Shown: positions 11,801-23,936 of the stretch, in pieces
Layout: each line of letters begins with the position of its first letter
Numbering within the stretch: position 1 is the stretch's first letter
Assembly: GCA_003427395.1 (NCBI GenBank)
Contig: BFEA01000505.1
Coordinates: 622,197 to 686,196, forward strand
Origin: Chara braunii
Lineage: Eukaryota > Streptophyta > Charophyceae > Charales > Characeae
Reading direction: 5' to 3'
DNA: 64,000 nucleotides
Notes under the pieces: generated by a model
Told to the model about the DNA's origin: nothing
Databases searched by the model: none
What the model saw: only the letters and a program-made list of their open reading frames with translations
Program-made: the position numbers and the translations under genes

Positions 11801-12194
11801 ATATAGTTGGGTTTGATCTTTGGGACCTGCAGATCAAACAAGGCGTTGTGAGACATCCACGTTAGATCTGCCTCCTTATTTTCATCAAAGAGTATGTACA
11901 GGTTATTGTCCGCTATTCGGCAGGAGCCTGATCCAACTCTGATCATGGTTTTTGCTCCGGCCTCATAGTGGGCGAGAATAAATTATTTGGCTTCCTTCAG
12001 CCTGAAACCGTCGTTCCCCTTCTTGTCCTGTTGCAGTCGCCACACGTGCAGCGTGAACTCTCCTCAGCTCGGGCTATAATCATTATGATCTGCCGAGGAG
12101 AGGCCCACCTCCCATCTGCCAGTTTTCTTCCGTACGGGAATGACCAGGACGTTTTCCCCCAGCGGAAGGGGCTCCTGAGAGAGCTTATTTTCAA
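8876..12194 (-). pseudogene. LINE ORF2: APE-type endonuclease and reverse transcriptase, degenerate
   Basis: Non-LTR retrotransposon ORF2 nicks target DNA and reverse-transcribes element RNA at the nick. In minus-strand order: endonuclease segments PDVICVQEKHL (about 11690), SFNIYAPNTASE (about 11440) and VIVAGDFSATPD (about 11355), the exonuclease-endonuclease-phosphatase fold; a linker; RT start LTKDEIWTTL (10380) and NIRNYRPITLL (10150); catalytic FIDFKKAYDHVDW (about 9950), RQGAPIAPF (about 9770) and LFADDLTVM (about 9625); then a C-terminal region with YPKKGGRLGIIDP (about 9120). Stops and frame changes occur at about 10190, 10210, 10400, 10720, 11290, 11510 and 9550. The RT FADD and the first RT Asp remain. 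The 3' end stops abruptly at the 0.6-kb repeat with no poly-A tail. Confidence 0.9.
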
Positions 12195-12236
12195 TCAGGT
12201 GGCGCAACAGAGGGCGTCGGGGGAGCTCCCGCTCAT

Positions 12237-12285
<49 letters not shown>

Positions 12286-12809
12286 CGTAGCCAGGGAGGA
12301 GTCACAAGAAAAGATGATTGAGATTCCGCCCGGTGGGTAATGGCAGATGGTGTCATGGACAAGGATTGCAGGGGAGGAGTGTTGGGCGGGGGCGGGGGCG
12401 GGGGCAGTGGATTTGGGTTCCCAACTACTGGCAGAGGGTCTTGCTCCTCTGGGGGGGAGGCCGCTAGATCAGGAGGCGGGGGGGAGGGGTATTGGAACTG
12501 GCTGTACACAATACACCAAACCCGATGCCATATTTCTTCCATGTTACCCTCCTACGGTAATCCTTGTTCTAGGACCTGCCTGAGGCTCGGGCTACCATTC
12601 AGCATATCAAAGAGATTAATGTATGTCTGGTCCCAGAATTCTGCTGACAGGTTTGTATGCAAGGCTTTCAACCGTTCAAAAAGCCATTATGTAAGGATCT
12701 TTATTATATCCTCTACGTCTCCCCGAGCTTCAGGGGGCGGCTCTGTCATTATTACATCTGGCGGTGGCGCAGGTCGGTTTGAGTTCTCGACAGCTAGGGA
12801 CTCCGACAT
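12195..12809 (-). pseudogene. LINE ORF1-like protein with proline-rich tail
   Basis: A minus-strand frame from an ATG at 12809 (MSESLAVENSNRPAPPP) continues through EARGDVEDIIKILT, a TAG-type stop near 12685, then FERLKALHTNLSAEFWDQTY and a long proline-rich region ending at 12195. Position and strand, just upstream of the endonuclease-RT frame, make it the ORF1 (RNA-binding, gag-like) of the same LINE. The 48-base G run reads as 16 prolines in this frame. No RRM or zinc knuckle is seen. Confidence 0.6.
12238..12285. repeat. Uninterrupted 48-base G run
   Basis: Forty-eight consecutive G on the plus strand (C on the LINE sense strand), encoding polyproline in ORF1. G-runs this long are unstable and G-quadruplex-prone, and the exact length in the assembly is uncertain. 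Confidence 0.85.
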
Positions 12810-13050
12810 TTCCACTTCTCGGGTTGTGGTCCAAAGGCCTGTTGGAAGGGGTGCCTGATTGTGGGTGGGGGGTAGACATCGTTCCTCCTACCATGCCATG
12901 CTCTTCCCCCTTGGTATGCTTCTCCTCCTAAATCAGTTTTGCTCCCTCCTGACATGTAATAATCCCTAATTGTTGCGACGGTGTTAACTGTCGCATCTTT
13001 GCGTTCTCTTATTCTGTTGTCGGAGTTAAGGGGTGGAAGCGGTTTATATT
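12810..13050. other. LINE 5' flank, no gene seen
   Basis: Short non-coding stretch between the LINE ORF1 start and the first direct repeat of the Penelope-like element. Nothing recognisable. Confidence 0.4.
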
Positions 13051-13350
13051 TTAACTTCTCAATTTATGACCAAGACAGACACTCAGACCTAACGAAAAAG
13101 AAGACGCAAAGGGAACCGGTACCAAGCTGAAAAGGAAGAAAAGCAGCCTAGGAAGTTCAAGCGAAAGGTAAAGGGTTCGAGATCCAATAAGTAGTGTAAG
13201 AAAGGAACCAAGAGCTTAGTAAAGAAAAAGAAGGGCAGATCAAAACCATCGGAAGGTTAGACCAGCCGTTGGAGACAAAACGGGTAAAGCCAGTGAGACC
13301 AAACAAAAGGTTCCGAGTTCGAACCCAAGAAAAACCCACCGCGCATTCTG
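13051..13350 (-). repeat. Terminal direct repeat, left copy (Penelope-like element)
   Basis: Aligns colinearly with 18423-18730 from TTAACTTCTCAATTTATGAC to AACCCAAGAAAAACCCACCG. Inside are two Pol III B-box-like words, GGGTTCGAGATCC and GAGTTCGAACCC. The two copies bracket the RT and zinc-knuckle relics, as the pseudo-LTRs of Penelope-like elements do. Confidence 0.75.
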
Positions 13351-13519
13351 ACTGCGAAACCAAAGAATGCGCCCTGCCTAAACGGGTCATCAGGCCCCTT
13401 TAAAAAAAAAACATTTTATCTTCCCATGCGTCCAAGATTAAGTCTATCCCACCCAGTCAGAGATTCTACCCAATTCTTCCAAATCCCTCCAAATTTCAAA
13501 GAAACCCTTGCAGAGACTT

Positions 13520-14653
13520 GTCAAAGATTTCATCCGGAAATCCCCGCAACCTCATTTCAACTTTGAGAGCGAACAGAAAGGCAACTTCAACACCCGTAAT
13601 ACTTGTGAATATTTTGGTCCCATGCATGAATGAACCAACAACCGCCATCTTCTGCTTTTTGCTAACGTAGGAGCAATTGTCCTAAAGACTTTGAAAACAC
13701 AAACCCTTATCCAGGATTGTTCTCTGGTTTTTGGGAGTAGTCACATATCTCCCCCCTACAGGCCACCCAAAATTGTGAATGGTACATCCCAAGAAATCCC
13801 ATTGGTCTGACTTGCTTATGCACTCAAGCAACAAATTATCATCATAGCAATTTTTAAATTTCGCCAGTATTTTTGCAGCTTTCTGCAATGATTCACTGTT
13901 ACCAGTTTGATCTTTAGTAAAAACAGAGACATCATCAATAAGCCTGACCCCATGTACTAACCGCCAATCCTTCCCCAATGATGTCAGAAACGAAAATTCA
14001 AAAAAAACGCATAGTAGATAGGCGATAGTTGGACTTGATGACTTACCCATCGGAATCCCAACCTTTTGCTTCAAGATCATACCACTAGCCCGAATAAAGG
14101 TGTGATCCAACTCGAATAGGACAGATGCCTTGATAACCTCCAACTCCACAAACTCCCATCCCTCTTGTTTCTTCACTTTTAACAATTTAGCCGTTTTTCC
14201 TCGATTCGTAAAAATATCTCCCTTCATTCCTCAAAACTCCATCGCCTTGTCCAAAGCATTCATGATAGAGTTATGAGGTAGGTTACAAAACATCCCTTTA
14301 ATGTCAAATGCCCTGGTCAGCAACGCTTCGCCTTTCTTCACACTCTTATTAATCTCATTCAAATAATCAACCATAAGATATGTACACTCAAGATTGAAAT
14401 ATGATCCCTTAGGCAGTTCCCACACCAACACATTGATTGCCCGAGATATTTGTCTACAAGCACACAAACTCCACTCAGTAAAGGACGGGCAAATAGACCG
14501 CCACTTCAGTACGTCCTTATGTTTAGGAATTACATATGCATTATCAATCATACCCTTTGTATCCCATTTTACCAACTTCTGCAACCCATTTTTAACATAC
14601 ACCAGCTTAGCCCTAACCAACTGACGATCTTCCTCCTCCTCAATCCTAGTTAG
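13520..14653 (-). pseudogene. Penelope-like reverse transcriptase, degenerate
   Basis: In minus-strand order: a basic N-terminal segment with YVIPKHKDVLKWRSICPSFTEW; the first catalytic block FDIKGMFCNLPH (about 14295) with its Asp; GIPMGKSSSPTIAYLLC (about 14020); the catalytic RLIDDVSVF (about 13940); and QWDFLGCTIHN (about 13785). A TGA lies at about 14230 and a TAG at 13682, after which the same frame continues to about 13520 with a thumb-like region. GIPMG plus a short x-x-DD box and the absence of protease and integrase fit Penelope-like RTs better than LTR or LINE RTs. No GIY-YIG endonuclease is visible between here and the left repeat. Confidence 0.7.
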
Positions 14654-16350
14654 CCCCTTGTTTCAGTAGAATTGCTTATCCATGCCTTCCTGGTAACGAA
14701 CTGGACCACATACAAGGGTGTTACCAAAATTATAGTTGATGGTTACACACACCAACCAATCCAATCTCTCAATTCATCTCATACCTCTTCCTCCATACAA
14801 ATCGTGGTAGTCTTCCCCACATCAATCAAACAGCCCGACAAGTCCTCTTTTCGAATCCTTGGAATCTCAAATTCCAATTTGTTCATGGAAGCTGAGATTT
14901 GCTTCCTCAGTCTGCCCAACGCGTCACTCATGGTTGGTCGTACAATGTTTCTACTATTCCTCAACTAGGCAGGGGTTTCTTCCCAATCGTTCAAGAGAAA
15001 GCATACATGCCCATTTATTCGTGGAAATGTCTTTGATAGCAATGTGCAAGTACAGTCAGTCCTTAGACTCCTTACTACCTTAGAAAATAAAATCTCCCAC
15101 ACTCTTGTTCTTCAGCCAAACCACTCTCATTCATCTAACAACAATCATCTTCCATTATTGTTGGCATCAACACTCGTTACTGATTTTGAACACACAGATC
15201 GTATCCCTGACTTGCTTAACCCCTCATCATATGTTACCTTCACCGTCATTCGTCGGCTGACATTTACACTAATTTTTCTCCTAATCGCACCAGAAACAAT
15301 TAAACGCAATTGATAACGATTTTTTTCCCATAAAAACTCCAAATAAGTTGAAATAACGGAATAACCTTGAACTAAAATAGGAAACGCCCAATTCATGAGT
15401 TCCTTTCGTGAGGCAGGATTTTATAAGAAACCAACGAAAGTGGACTTCAAGATTAGAGCTCTCAACTGTGGTCATAAAGGGTACAATCGGATAAATCATG
15501 AGATACTTATCAGGTCAGAACATCCCCCTCCCTTTCTTTAACACATCAACATAGTCCGAAGTTCGAATCAATGACGAGCCAAATTTTCTCTTAACGAGTT
15601 TCTAATTTTCAGCGATCAAATTCCCTCTCGCGGATGCAACCCCTACAAAAGAGATTTTATTGTCCATTCAATGATCCAGAATAGTGGTGAGTCATGAGGA
15701 GACCGTAGAGTGAAAAATCATATGAGTACGTGCCTCATTAGAAGCGGGGACACCAACACCATTTCTCTTCTTTTCTTTTAATCTTTCTCCCCTACCGGTT
15801 CTCTTCCTATTCGTTTTTCTCCCTTTATCACGACTATTTACATAAGGATGCAATCACCCGATCACAAATTTATCCAAACTTAACATATAAATCTTTCCCC
15901 CGAAAAATAAAGGAGTCATTATGCATTGTCCAACTTAAAATTGTTTCAACCAACAATATAACCTATGATTACGTTTCCCTCCCTCAATCACCTCCAAATT
16001 AGATGCACGATAGACATGTTCATTTCATCTAACGTATATGTGACGGGACCAAGGCGATATCAAAGCGTAGACAAACGGTCCTCTGCATGCCTCAAAGTCA
16101 AAGTCTTCAAACACCAACTTCAATATGTATTCCTTCAACTTCTCTGCCCCTGGTATCTGACCCCGAAGAATAAGCCCTACCACAGCAAGACAGAAGAAAG
16201 CATTAAATGCTCGGTTGCGAAGAAAGAAGGAGTTAGAAGATGGAGAGCGGGAGTGAGAGACCAAAAGATCAAAAGAGGAGAAAGCTCGATCAGAGAAAGA
16301 GCAAGACAACGTTTACCTAAGGTTTGTGCACTCATTTGCAAGTAACCAAA
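14654..16350. other. Decayed interior of the Penelope-like element
   Basis: Minus-strand frames between the RT and ORF1 are short and broken. A fragment near 15281-15499 and another at 16025-16309 stay open but match nothing I know. AT-rich with no clear non-coding signal. Confidence 0.4.
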
Positions 16351-16375
16351 GCTTAATCATGCTCGGGAAAACTCC

Positions 16376-17870
16376 CTATAGTTCAACCGACTGCTCGTCT
16401 TCCCCTTCAGAGTTACCTCCCTCCCTCATTGTGTTATCGCTGATCTCGTAGGCCGAACCCTTTTGCTTCGACACCCGATTCTTTTCTGAAGCATTCCCGA
16501 AAGCCTTCTTTGCTCGTGCCGCTGCTAGCTCATAAATGGTTTCCTTGACTTTACCGAGTTTAACACCCTCCTCCTTGCAGTATAATTTCAATCTCGCTTT
16601 CCTAAGAAGTCGTAGCTATATTTTATATTCTTCAACTTATTCGGCGCGATTATTGATTTCCACCAGTCCTTTGCCGCCGATGGAAATTCCTCCCCCTCTC
16701 CCCGGGGTTGCTTTCAGTCCTTTCCTTGCTGATCAGACAACCACCTCTTCCAATTGCTCTTTCAGATTGGTACCTCCACATTCCCTCACCTTTTCTCCAC
16801 TCGCCGTCAGCTTACTCATTTGTGCTTCCAGGTGTTTGACCTGCTTATCTGCCTCCATCCTCTTCATTTCTGTCTCGAATCTATTCTTTTTTAGTGTTTT
16901 CGCCTCAACGTTTGCCAACCGATGAAGGCTGCAAAGGTTATGGTACTCATCTTTTCATTTATTTGCTTCCCTCATGTTGTCAGCCCATCGAGGCTTAGGC
17001 GTTCTACGATCAAAAGGTTTCGACGTACAGATCACAACACTCCCCCTCTTGTTCCCTGGTCTCAAGGCTTCAATCTTCCACTGATTCGCTTCAATAATCA
17101 CGCGTTCATTCTATTCCCACAGAGTTCTAACCTCCTTTTTTTAACCTGCAATCTCTCATTCGAAATTTGTTTTCACATAATGATAAGCCCATTGCTTAAG
17201 CTCCCTGATCCCTTCTCTTAGGGCCAAAATGGAATGTTCATTCGTTTGCTTAATCGTGGCTTGTTTCCAAAGATCCATAATCTATTGCTGTAGATACAGC
17301 ACCTTATCATCACCCGATTGCCCCATCAATTCACTCATCTTCCTCTGGAGATCACCATTATCCTTCCGCAATTGAGTCAATTCATCGATTTTGTTACCAC
17401 CAGCCCCGATATCCCTGTTTCGCCCTTCCCTCAAAAGTCTTCTCCAGATGTGCGTTCATATCTACCTCAAGCTGCTCTCAGCCTCTCGCTCCTTCCACTT
17501 TAACTGTTACTCTTCCTCCTCTTTTCTTAACTTCTCATTCCTTCCACTTTAACTGTTACTCTTCCTCCTCTTTTCTTAACTTCTCATTTTCTTATTCATC
17601 CTTCAACTTAGCTTCTTTTTCCTTATCTTCCATGTACTTATTATAAACTTGGTTTAGACTCTTCGGAGTATAAGACGTAGAAGGTGCAGAAGACGAGGAC
17701 GCATTGGGAGCCGGCAGCGCCAGAATCGGCCCACCAGTAGGAATAGCGTTAGTACCAGTGGTGGACGGCCTATACCTGAACTAGCGATTGGAGCAATCAC
17801 GAATCCAATGATTCATTGATCCACATTGATAACAACCCCCCTCGTGCAGGTGGATACTTCAACCACTTTA
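16376..17870 (-). pseudogene. Retroelement ORF1 with CCHC zinc knuckle and coiled-coil region
   Basis: From the 5' side the minus strand encodes the knuckle CYQCGSMNHWIRDC (17793-17834, C-X2-C-X4-H-X4-C), a Ser/Pro-rich linker, then a charged helix starting YMEDKEKEAKLKDE that continues through several stops with Lys/Glu-rich text. It ends in a 71-codon intact frame (16376-16591, MKLYCKEEGVKLGKVKETI). The arrangement suggests an RNA-binding, coiled-coil ORF1. It lies upstream of the Penelope-like RT on the same strand, inside the same direct repeats, so I assign it to that element. A 49-bp tandem duplication (17491-17588) breaks the helix-coding part. Confidence 0.6.
17491..17588. repeat. Exact 49-bp tandem duplication
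   Basis: Two identical adjacent 49-base units, 17491-17539 and 17540-17588. Because 49 is not a multiple of 3 it shifts the ORF1 frame. Confidence 0.9.
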
Positions 17871-18422
17871 AAACCTAAAAAAACACACCAAGCACCGAAA
17901 GTTAGCAATCTCGAGAACCAAATGACAACGGACAAACGGGCCACACACACGTAGTTTAATTTTTACAGTAGTTACAGCGCAAAGATGATGGTGAGTAAGC
18001 ATACGACCATAACATGGATTTTGTCACAAGCATTTAGACAAAGTCATTTCAGTGTTGGCCAAAAGGGGCCTAATCACATAAACTCAAGCATGACAAACCA
18101 AAGACGTCAACGAGCCAACCAAATCAGGAAAGTGATGAGATGAAAGAGGAAGAAAGGGGTAAGAAGTAGGTCCCTTCGAAGGAGAAGAAGAAAAAAAAAG
18201 AGATATGACACGTCGAAGTCTCTCCCGAACGAGACATAGCAGGCTCATAATAAAGCAATAATGAAGCTCCAGCCCGCCGAGCTCGGCTGTCAAGTAGGCG
18301 TCATGCCCGTATCGTTGAAACCATAGCCAAGCTTCCCAACGACGACCCAACATGTTTCATCCGGAGCCAGTTCCAAAATCGTAAGGTTTCTAAGTCCCGC
18401 AGTCGAGTGCCTATTGGCGTGC

Positions 18423-18730
18423 TTAACTTCTCAATTTATGACCAAGACACACTCAAACCTAACGAAAACGACGACGCAAAGGGAACTCGTACCAAGTTGG
18501 AAAGGAAGAAAAGAAGCCTAGGCAGTCCAAGCGAAAGATGAAAGGTTCGAGATCCAGTAAGTAGTGTGAAAAATGAACCAAGAGCTCAGTAAAGAAAAAA
18601 AAGGGCCGATCAAAACCACCGAAATGTTAGACCAGCCATTTCGGAAAATTCGGGACAGAACGGGTAAAGCCAAGGGGACCAAACAAACGGTTCCGAGTTC
18701 AAACCCAAGAAAAAGCCACCGCCCATTCAG
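18423..18730 (-). repeat. Terminal direct repeat, right copy (Penelope-like element)
   Basis: Partner of 13051-13350, same orientation, with a small insertion near 18645-18655. The stretch 17871-18422 between it and the zinc-knuckle frame holds no recognisable coding region and would be the 5' leader on the minus strand. Confidence 0.75.
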
Positions 18731-19843
18731 AGCTTGATATCCTCTTTTCCAATTGTTTTTTTTTTTTTTTTTTTTTGAAGACTCTCGGTTGTCTGTGCTA
18801 TAGCTCCCTATCCGAGACGGGGAGCATTCAATACCTGTCAGCGAGCTCTTCCCATAATGGATCTGGCTTCACTTTTGCCCATGCCATTGTCAGGCACACG
18901 AGTGGAAACAAGAAAACGACGGCCTTGTTACTTTCCAGCTGTTGGCAGAAGGTCCAGCATAAGGACGCCGTTAGACACTCCTCGGGGACGTGACTCCAAG
19001 GATTTCGTCATTGTTACACCCGTCCTCAGAGATGAAATTCAAACTGAAAATGTAAAAACACTCCGAGGACGAATCCTCGGGGTCCGAGGATTTCATAGCC
19101 AAATCGTCCTCGGCTCCAAGGGACTTCGCGAGGCCACTTGGAGCCCAAGGATATGCAATTATCGGGGTGTCGGCGTGAAGCGTAGAAGGAAATTTGGAGG
19201 CCGAAGGTGGTCCCGTCGTGGTCCAGGGGGCAAGCGATGGACATCGGCGGCCTTCAACGTCCTCCAACGGCCTCCGACGTTTACAGTTGGCAGTGGGTGG
19301 CAGCAGAGATCGTCGTTGTCTCCAACAGTCGAGAATATGAAGTTTTTAGGTGTGCTGGCAGCAGCTCACCGACAATGATCTCCTTGGAGTGTCTCAGATT
19401 GTTGTGCGTCACCGCTATCTACACATGCAACAAGAGATGTGTCAGTGGAGTGTCATTGTCCCCTATCGTCCATGGCTTACCTCCATAGTAGGTTGCCGCT
19501 ACTGCTGCTCATCGTCGTGCTGCTTGTCGTGCTTGTCGTGTTCGACTGTTGTTTCTGGGTGACATCCCGGCAGGAAGTATACGAGTTATCTTGGAACTAG
19601 TCGTCTGTGGCATCATCACACACCTAAACATCTTCTCATGTCCCTCTTGTTCTTCGTTTCATCCGCCATCTTGGTGTCGTGCAAAGGAGCATACCGAAAC
19701 CCAATGCAAGCACAGTTGGACGATGGCCTTCGAAGTCCCTACTATGATGCAGTCAGGGTTGTTAAGCACTCTTTGTATGAGAAGTCTTTACCTGCGCCTC
19801 GACAACTTCACCGTACACAGCGGACGATGACGGTCAGTGCCGC
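18731..19843. other. Left flank of the giant element; no recognised gene
   Basis: A 173-codon plus-strand frame at 18857-19378 is open but has no recognisable motif. A perfect 9-bp-stem palindrome, AATCCTCGG-GGT-CCGAGGATT, is at 19071-19091. A T-run lies at about 18757-18776. This may be target DNA into which the giant element inserted. Confidence 0.35.
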
Positions 19844-22800
19844 TGTGCGAAAACCCGGGGAGGGGTCTCCTGCAGTTCGCCGAAGCCATGGGCAACAACG
19901 CCTACCACTCGCTGCACCCGCTTCCGAGGTCCTCGGCGATCAGCAGCGAGCTTTTTACGTGTGACCTGTCACGCCGTCCCCATCGCGAAACTTTAATTAG
20001 TTATTTTGTTCAGGTGGAATAATAATATTTCTTATGAAGAGTCAAACGTTTGTTCAAATTAACTGTTTACAAGTTGTTCCCTTACCTGTGGTTCTGCTGC
20101 TCGAGGGTGGTTTGCGAGACTGAAGAGAAGGAGACACAACTTTAACCATCTCAAACAGACGTCATTTCAACCATCAGCATTACCCAAAAGAAAAATGGAA
20201 ACACACCCTAATTAAGGATCACTCCTTTCTATTACTCCACTCATTCAATAACTCGTCCCGGATCAGAAATCGATTAGATTCGTCAAGTCACACAGAAAAC
20301 GGAGTTGAGTCACCCTGCCCTCCCCAGTCACCGTGGGCCTGACAGGAAAGAAACTGGGGATAGGTGAGTAGTCAATCAGCGGAACAACCTTCCCTCTCCA
20401 GAATCACTGACGAGTGCATTCGTTAATTATAACAGTCCACGCATGAACGACACAGTGGCAATTGCCCTTCCCCAAGTTGGCTTGTCCATCTGCTGCTCCA
20501 GCATTCGCCCATTTCGTTAAAAAGTAGCAAGGGATGACCCGCATGCGAGTTTACTAGTTCGTCGGCCACTACAGGCATTTTCACATTTCAATAAATTTGT
20601 ACAGACATTATTTCATATGCATACTGTCATACATAATAGACTAATTAAGCAAAAGAGAATTTTGCCTACTAGGAGTTTGCTTCGCTCAACCGATCTCTGC
20701 CTCTTCTTAGCCCCTCACTCTCTTACGTCTTTCTCTCTCTTTCCCTCTCAATCTCTTTTCTTCACTCTCACTCGCTTGCCTCTCCCCCAACTGCTCTCCT
20801 TGTCACAAGCACAAGCTTCGCTGATTCCCCTCACTCGTCTCCCAACCAGAACTTTTGCATGAGGGTTGGGGACACCGCGCACGCTCCTCCTACTCCTCCC
20901 CAATCAGGGTTGCGCTAATACTGCGTGCCCGTATACGCTTACTCCTACATTCTCTCGTCATCCCCTTAACCGAGCCTTTCGACCCAGTTTCATGTGCAGT
21001 ATTCGTCGCTGCCCAAGTGCTCTCCGCACGAGTAGGCCGCGGGCACCGGGCTCACTGTCTACCCTCCCTCCACCTACTCACGGCGCTTCCCCTTACAACC
21101 GCACGTGCCACCCAGCCAACCTCTCTCTCACTCGCTTTGCTCGGTCGTCCTCCGCATCAGCGAGATTCCAGACACCTTCAGTGGGGACTGGGAACGCCTG
21201 GCACGCCAACTCAGTCCCCTCTACTCTATCGTCCTCCGTCCTATACCGACAACCCGAAAAGATTTCGCCCCGAGCTGAGCTGGCCTGCATGGGGTGTCCT
21301 TAGCCACATTTCCCTTCACATTCTCCAACCGGGACATCTCCCGCGCTCCGGGTGGTCAGAGCACACCTAACACGCCACCCCAGTGACCCTCCTTGAATCG
21401 AGCTTTGCCTGCATGTGCTAGGTGCATCTCCTTTCACCGTCGTCTGTCCGACCATGTGATCCCTGAGCGTACCAGAGTGGAAGAAATAGGCGGAGTACAC
21501 CTGGCACACTGTATGTCTCCAGTCGATACATGCGAGAGTCAGAGTGAGCCCTCAGTTAGCGTAATCTCAGCCAATGATAGTATGTCGGCCACGCCTCACG
21601 CACCCCTCCCCTGGCAACAACCCCATCTCCAGCTCGCCGCAGTCTGTCCGCTTACGCCTGTACAAACTCGCACGTTCCCAACGCGTTGACCCTGTCTGCA
21701 TTGGGTTGCGATGTGGGCTGGGTACACCGTGCATATTGCCCCCTCCTGCTTCGCCCCGCTTCTCTTTATTCCCCCGGTACCAGCTTCTACAGCTGAGGCC
21801 GTCGGTATCAACCGCGGCCCGGACTCAAAATCGGTAACAAGTGGGACCGGTCCTCGAGTCATGGACCCCAAGTAGTGTGAACTCCAAGGCCTTTGGGTTC
21901 AGTGGCCATACCTCAGTGGCCATACCTCAGTGGCGCTAGTACTTATTTATTTTGGTCCCGGATCAGGTAGTCTAGTCTTATTTGAGGGCTCCAATGTTTG
22001 CTGCCCCATACCGCTATTACGCCCATGTCGATCCAGTAATAATTAATTGGATCTGCAACACCCATGTCGCACCCATACGGAACAACATCGAAACCGAAGC
22101 GCTCGTCTCTGCAGTAGCCTGAACCATATCGTACCAATCATTTGGAGTCATAACTCATACCGATGTCGAACCGTACCTGATGCCGGACCAAAACCGAACA
22201 AGAGACAACAGTACCATGCCGATGTCATGCCCATACGGAACCTGAAACATGTCGATGTCGAGCCAAACCTGAACCTGAAAATGGCGCAGTGCCGTGTACC
22301 ATCCCGATGCCGAACCAATACCGTGCCTGAAATATGTCGGACACCGTAGAATGTTGCAACCTTGTAATAGTATCGAGCCCCCCCGAACCATGTGTCCGAA
22401 CCGAAGCAGCAACTAGATCGACGCAATGGAGCCGAGCGGCACAATCACGTAACATGGCGGTAACACCACGCCGTCCATCCACCCCGCGCTCATAACACAC
22501 AGGTTGTGGCGAGGCAAGGAATTTGGGAAATCAGGTAGGTCATGCGGGCATTCTCAATCGTCGGGAAATAGAGAGAATCGTCAGAAACATCATAAATAAA
22601 TAATCCGGGGTTGGTTCCGATCTCGAATAATTCGAGCAAATATTAGTCAATCATTTAATAATCGTGGGTTTTCTTCCCTTTTATCATTTTTAATTATTTT
22701 TTTTTCTTAAATCTATTATAAGAATTAATAAAAATAAAGGTAATTTTTTATCAGAAATAAATTCCGATGGAATTCAATTAAATAATGAAAATTCTCATGT

Positions 22801-23333
22801 TTTCTTTTCCTTTCATAGTTTTTTTTTTTTTTTTTTTTTTTGATTCCATTACCGGAAATAACAAATAATGAGGGCGATCCCTTTAAAATTAAATACCAAG
22901 GAAATTTAATTAAATAAAGAATATTCCGTTTTTTTCATCCCTTTCACTGTTTTTTAATTCTTTTTTTCGTTTTTAATTTTAATATTAAAATTAAGGATAA
23001 CCGAGGACTTCATTCCCCCGCTAGTTGCGCAGAGTAAAAGGACCACGCCAAGGCCTACCCTCAAATTTTCGTTCCGCGGCCAGTTGTTTCGAAAACAGAC
23101 TCGGAGCAGGCGGAAATAAGGTAGACGTTGACGCGGTGGAAGAGGTAGTCCCTCTCACCAATTTTGAGGGTTAGTCTCAGCGATCGTCATCTTCAATTTT
23201 AGGCGTGCTCTGTGTACCCCTAATTTCCCCTAACAGTTCGGACGAAAGTCCCGGTCAATCCCCCTTTAGGCAATTGTTCCGAGGGTCAATCTGCTGCAAT
23301 TAGGGTGGCCGACTAACGTTTGGCCGCCCGACA
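19844..23333 (-). repeat. 3' LTR of the giant element
   Basis: Aligned with 44177-47649 throughout. The left edge TGTGCGAAAACCCGGG pairs with TGTGAGGAAACCCGGG in the other copy. The right edges end CCCGACA and GGTTGACA, sharing GACA after about 20 poorly conserved bases. It is CT-rich at 20690-20790 and AT-rich with long T-runs at 22640-22990. Open frames inside it look like chance. Confidence 0.85.
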
Positions 23334-23497
23334 AACAAACCCGGACCTCTTCTCGACGCCCCCGTCGAGCCCGCACTGCCATAATCAGACGAATCGTATA
23401 AGATTTAGACTAACCACTCGAGCGCGGCTCCTCTGTTTGCACTTATCCCTCGTCTAATGCGAACTCTACGCTTAGGTCTTCGTAGGACAAAAAACCA
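23334..23497 (-). other. 3' untranslated stretch with weak polypurine tract
   Basis: Between the integrase stop and the 3' LTR. On the minus strand GAGAAGAGG lies near 23345-23354, about 10-20 bases from the LTR edge; it is the only purine-rich candidate primer for plus-strand synthesis and is not adjacent to the edge, so it is doubtful. Confidence 0.3.
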
Positions 23498-23936
23498 TTA
23501 TTTTTTCTTACCTAGTGTTAAGCCTTTTACTTTCCTGGTCTCTACCCTCTTTCTCTTTTTCGAACTCTTACCTATCTTGAACCGTCTCGATGGACCTTCA
23601 GTTGTCATCTTCGCTTTTCCTTTTCCTTTAGGATCCGATACTGTCGGCACTGGGCTAGAGGTTTTCCTCGGCCTAAACAGTTTCAATCTAGCTCCTGCCA
23701 CAGGATCCTTCCACTAGGACCCATCCAATTCCGCAATCATATAAGCTCCCTAGGTCAACGCGTCGACCACTCGATAGGGCCCCATCCATCTGTTAGCCAG
23801 TTTCCCTAACCATGTTCTCTCCAATGCAGCGTCGTAGAGCAGTACCATGTCGCCGACTCCAATCCTTTCCTTTCTGATTCTGACATCTTTATCCCATCTC
23901 ACCTCGTCTTTCTCTCTTTCTACCGCCAGTCGATTG

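Noticed and set aside
20617-22500. Frames inside the left LTR and their counterparts at 44949-46823
   Set aside because: They recur only because the LTRs are copies of each other; there is no motif and frames differ between copies.
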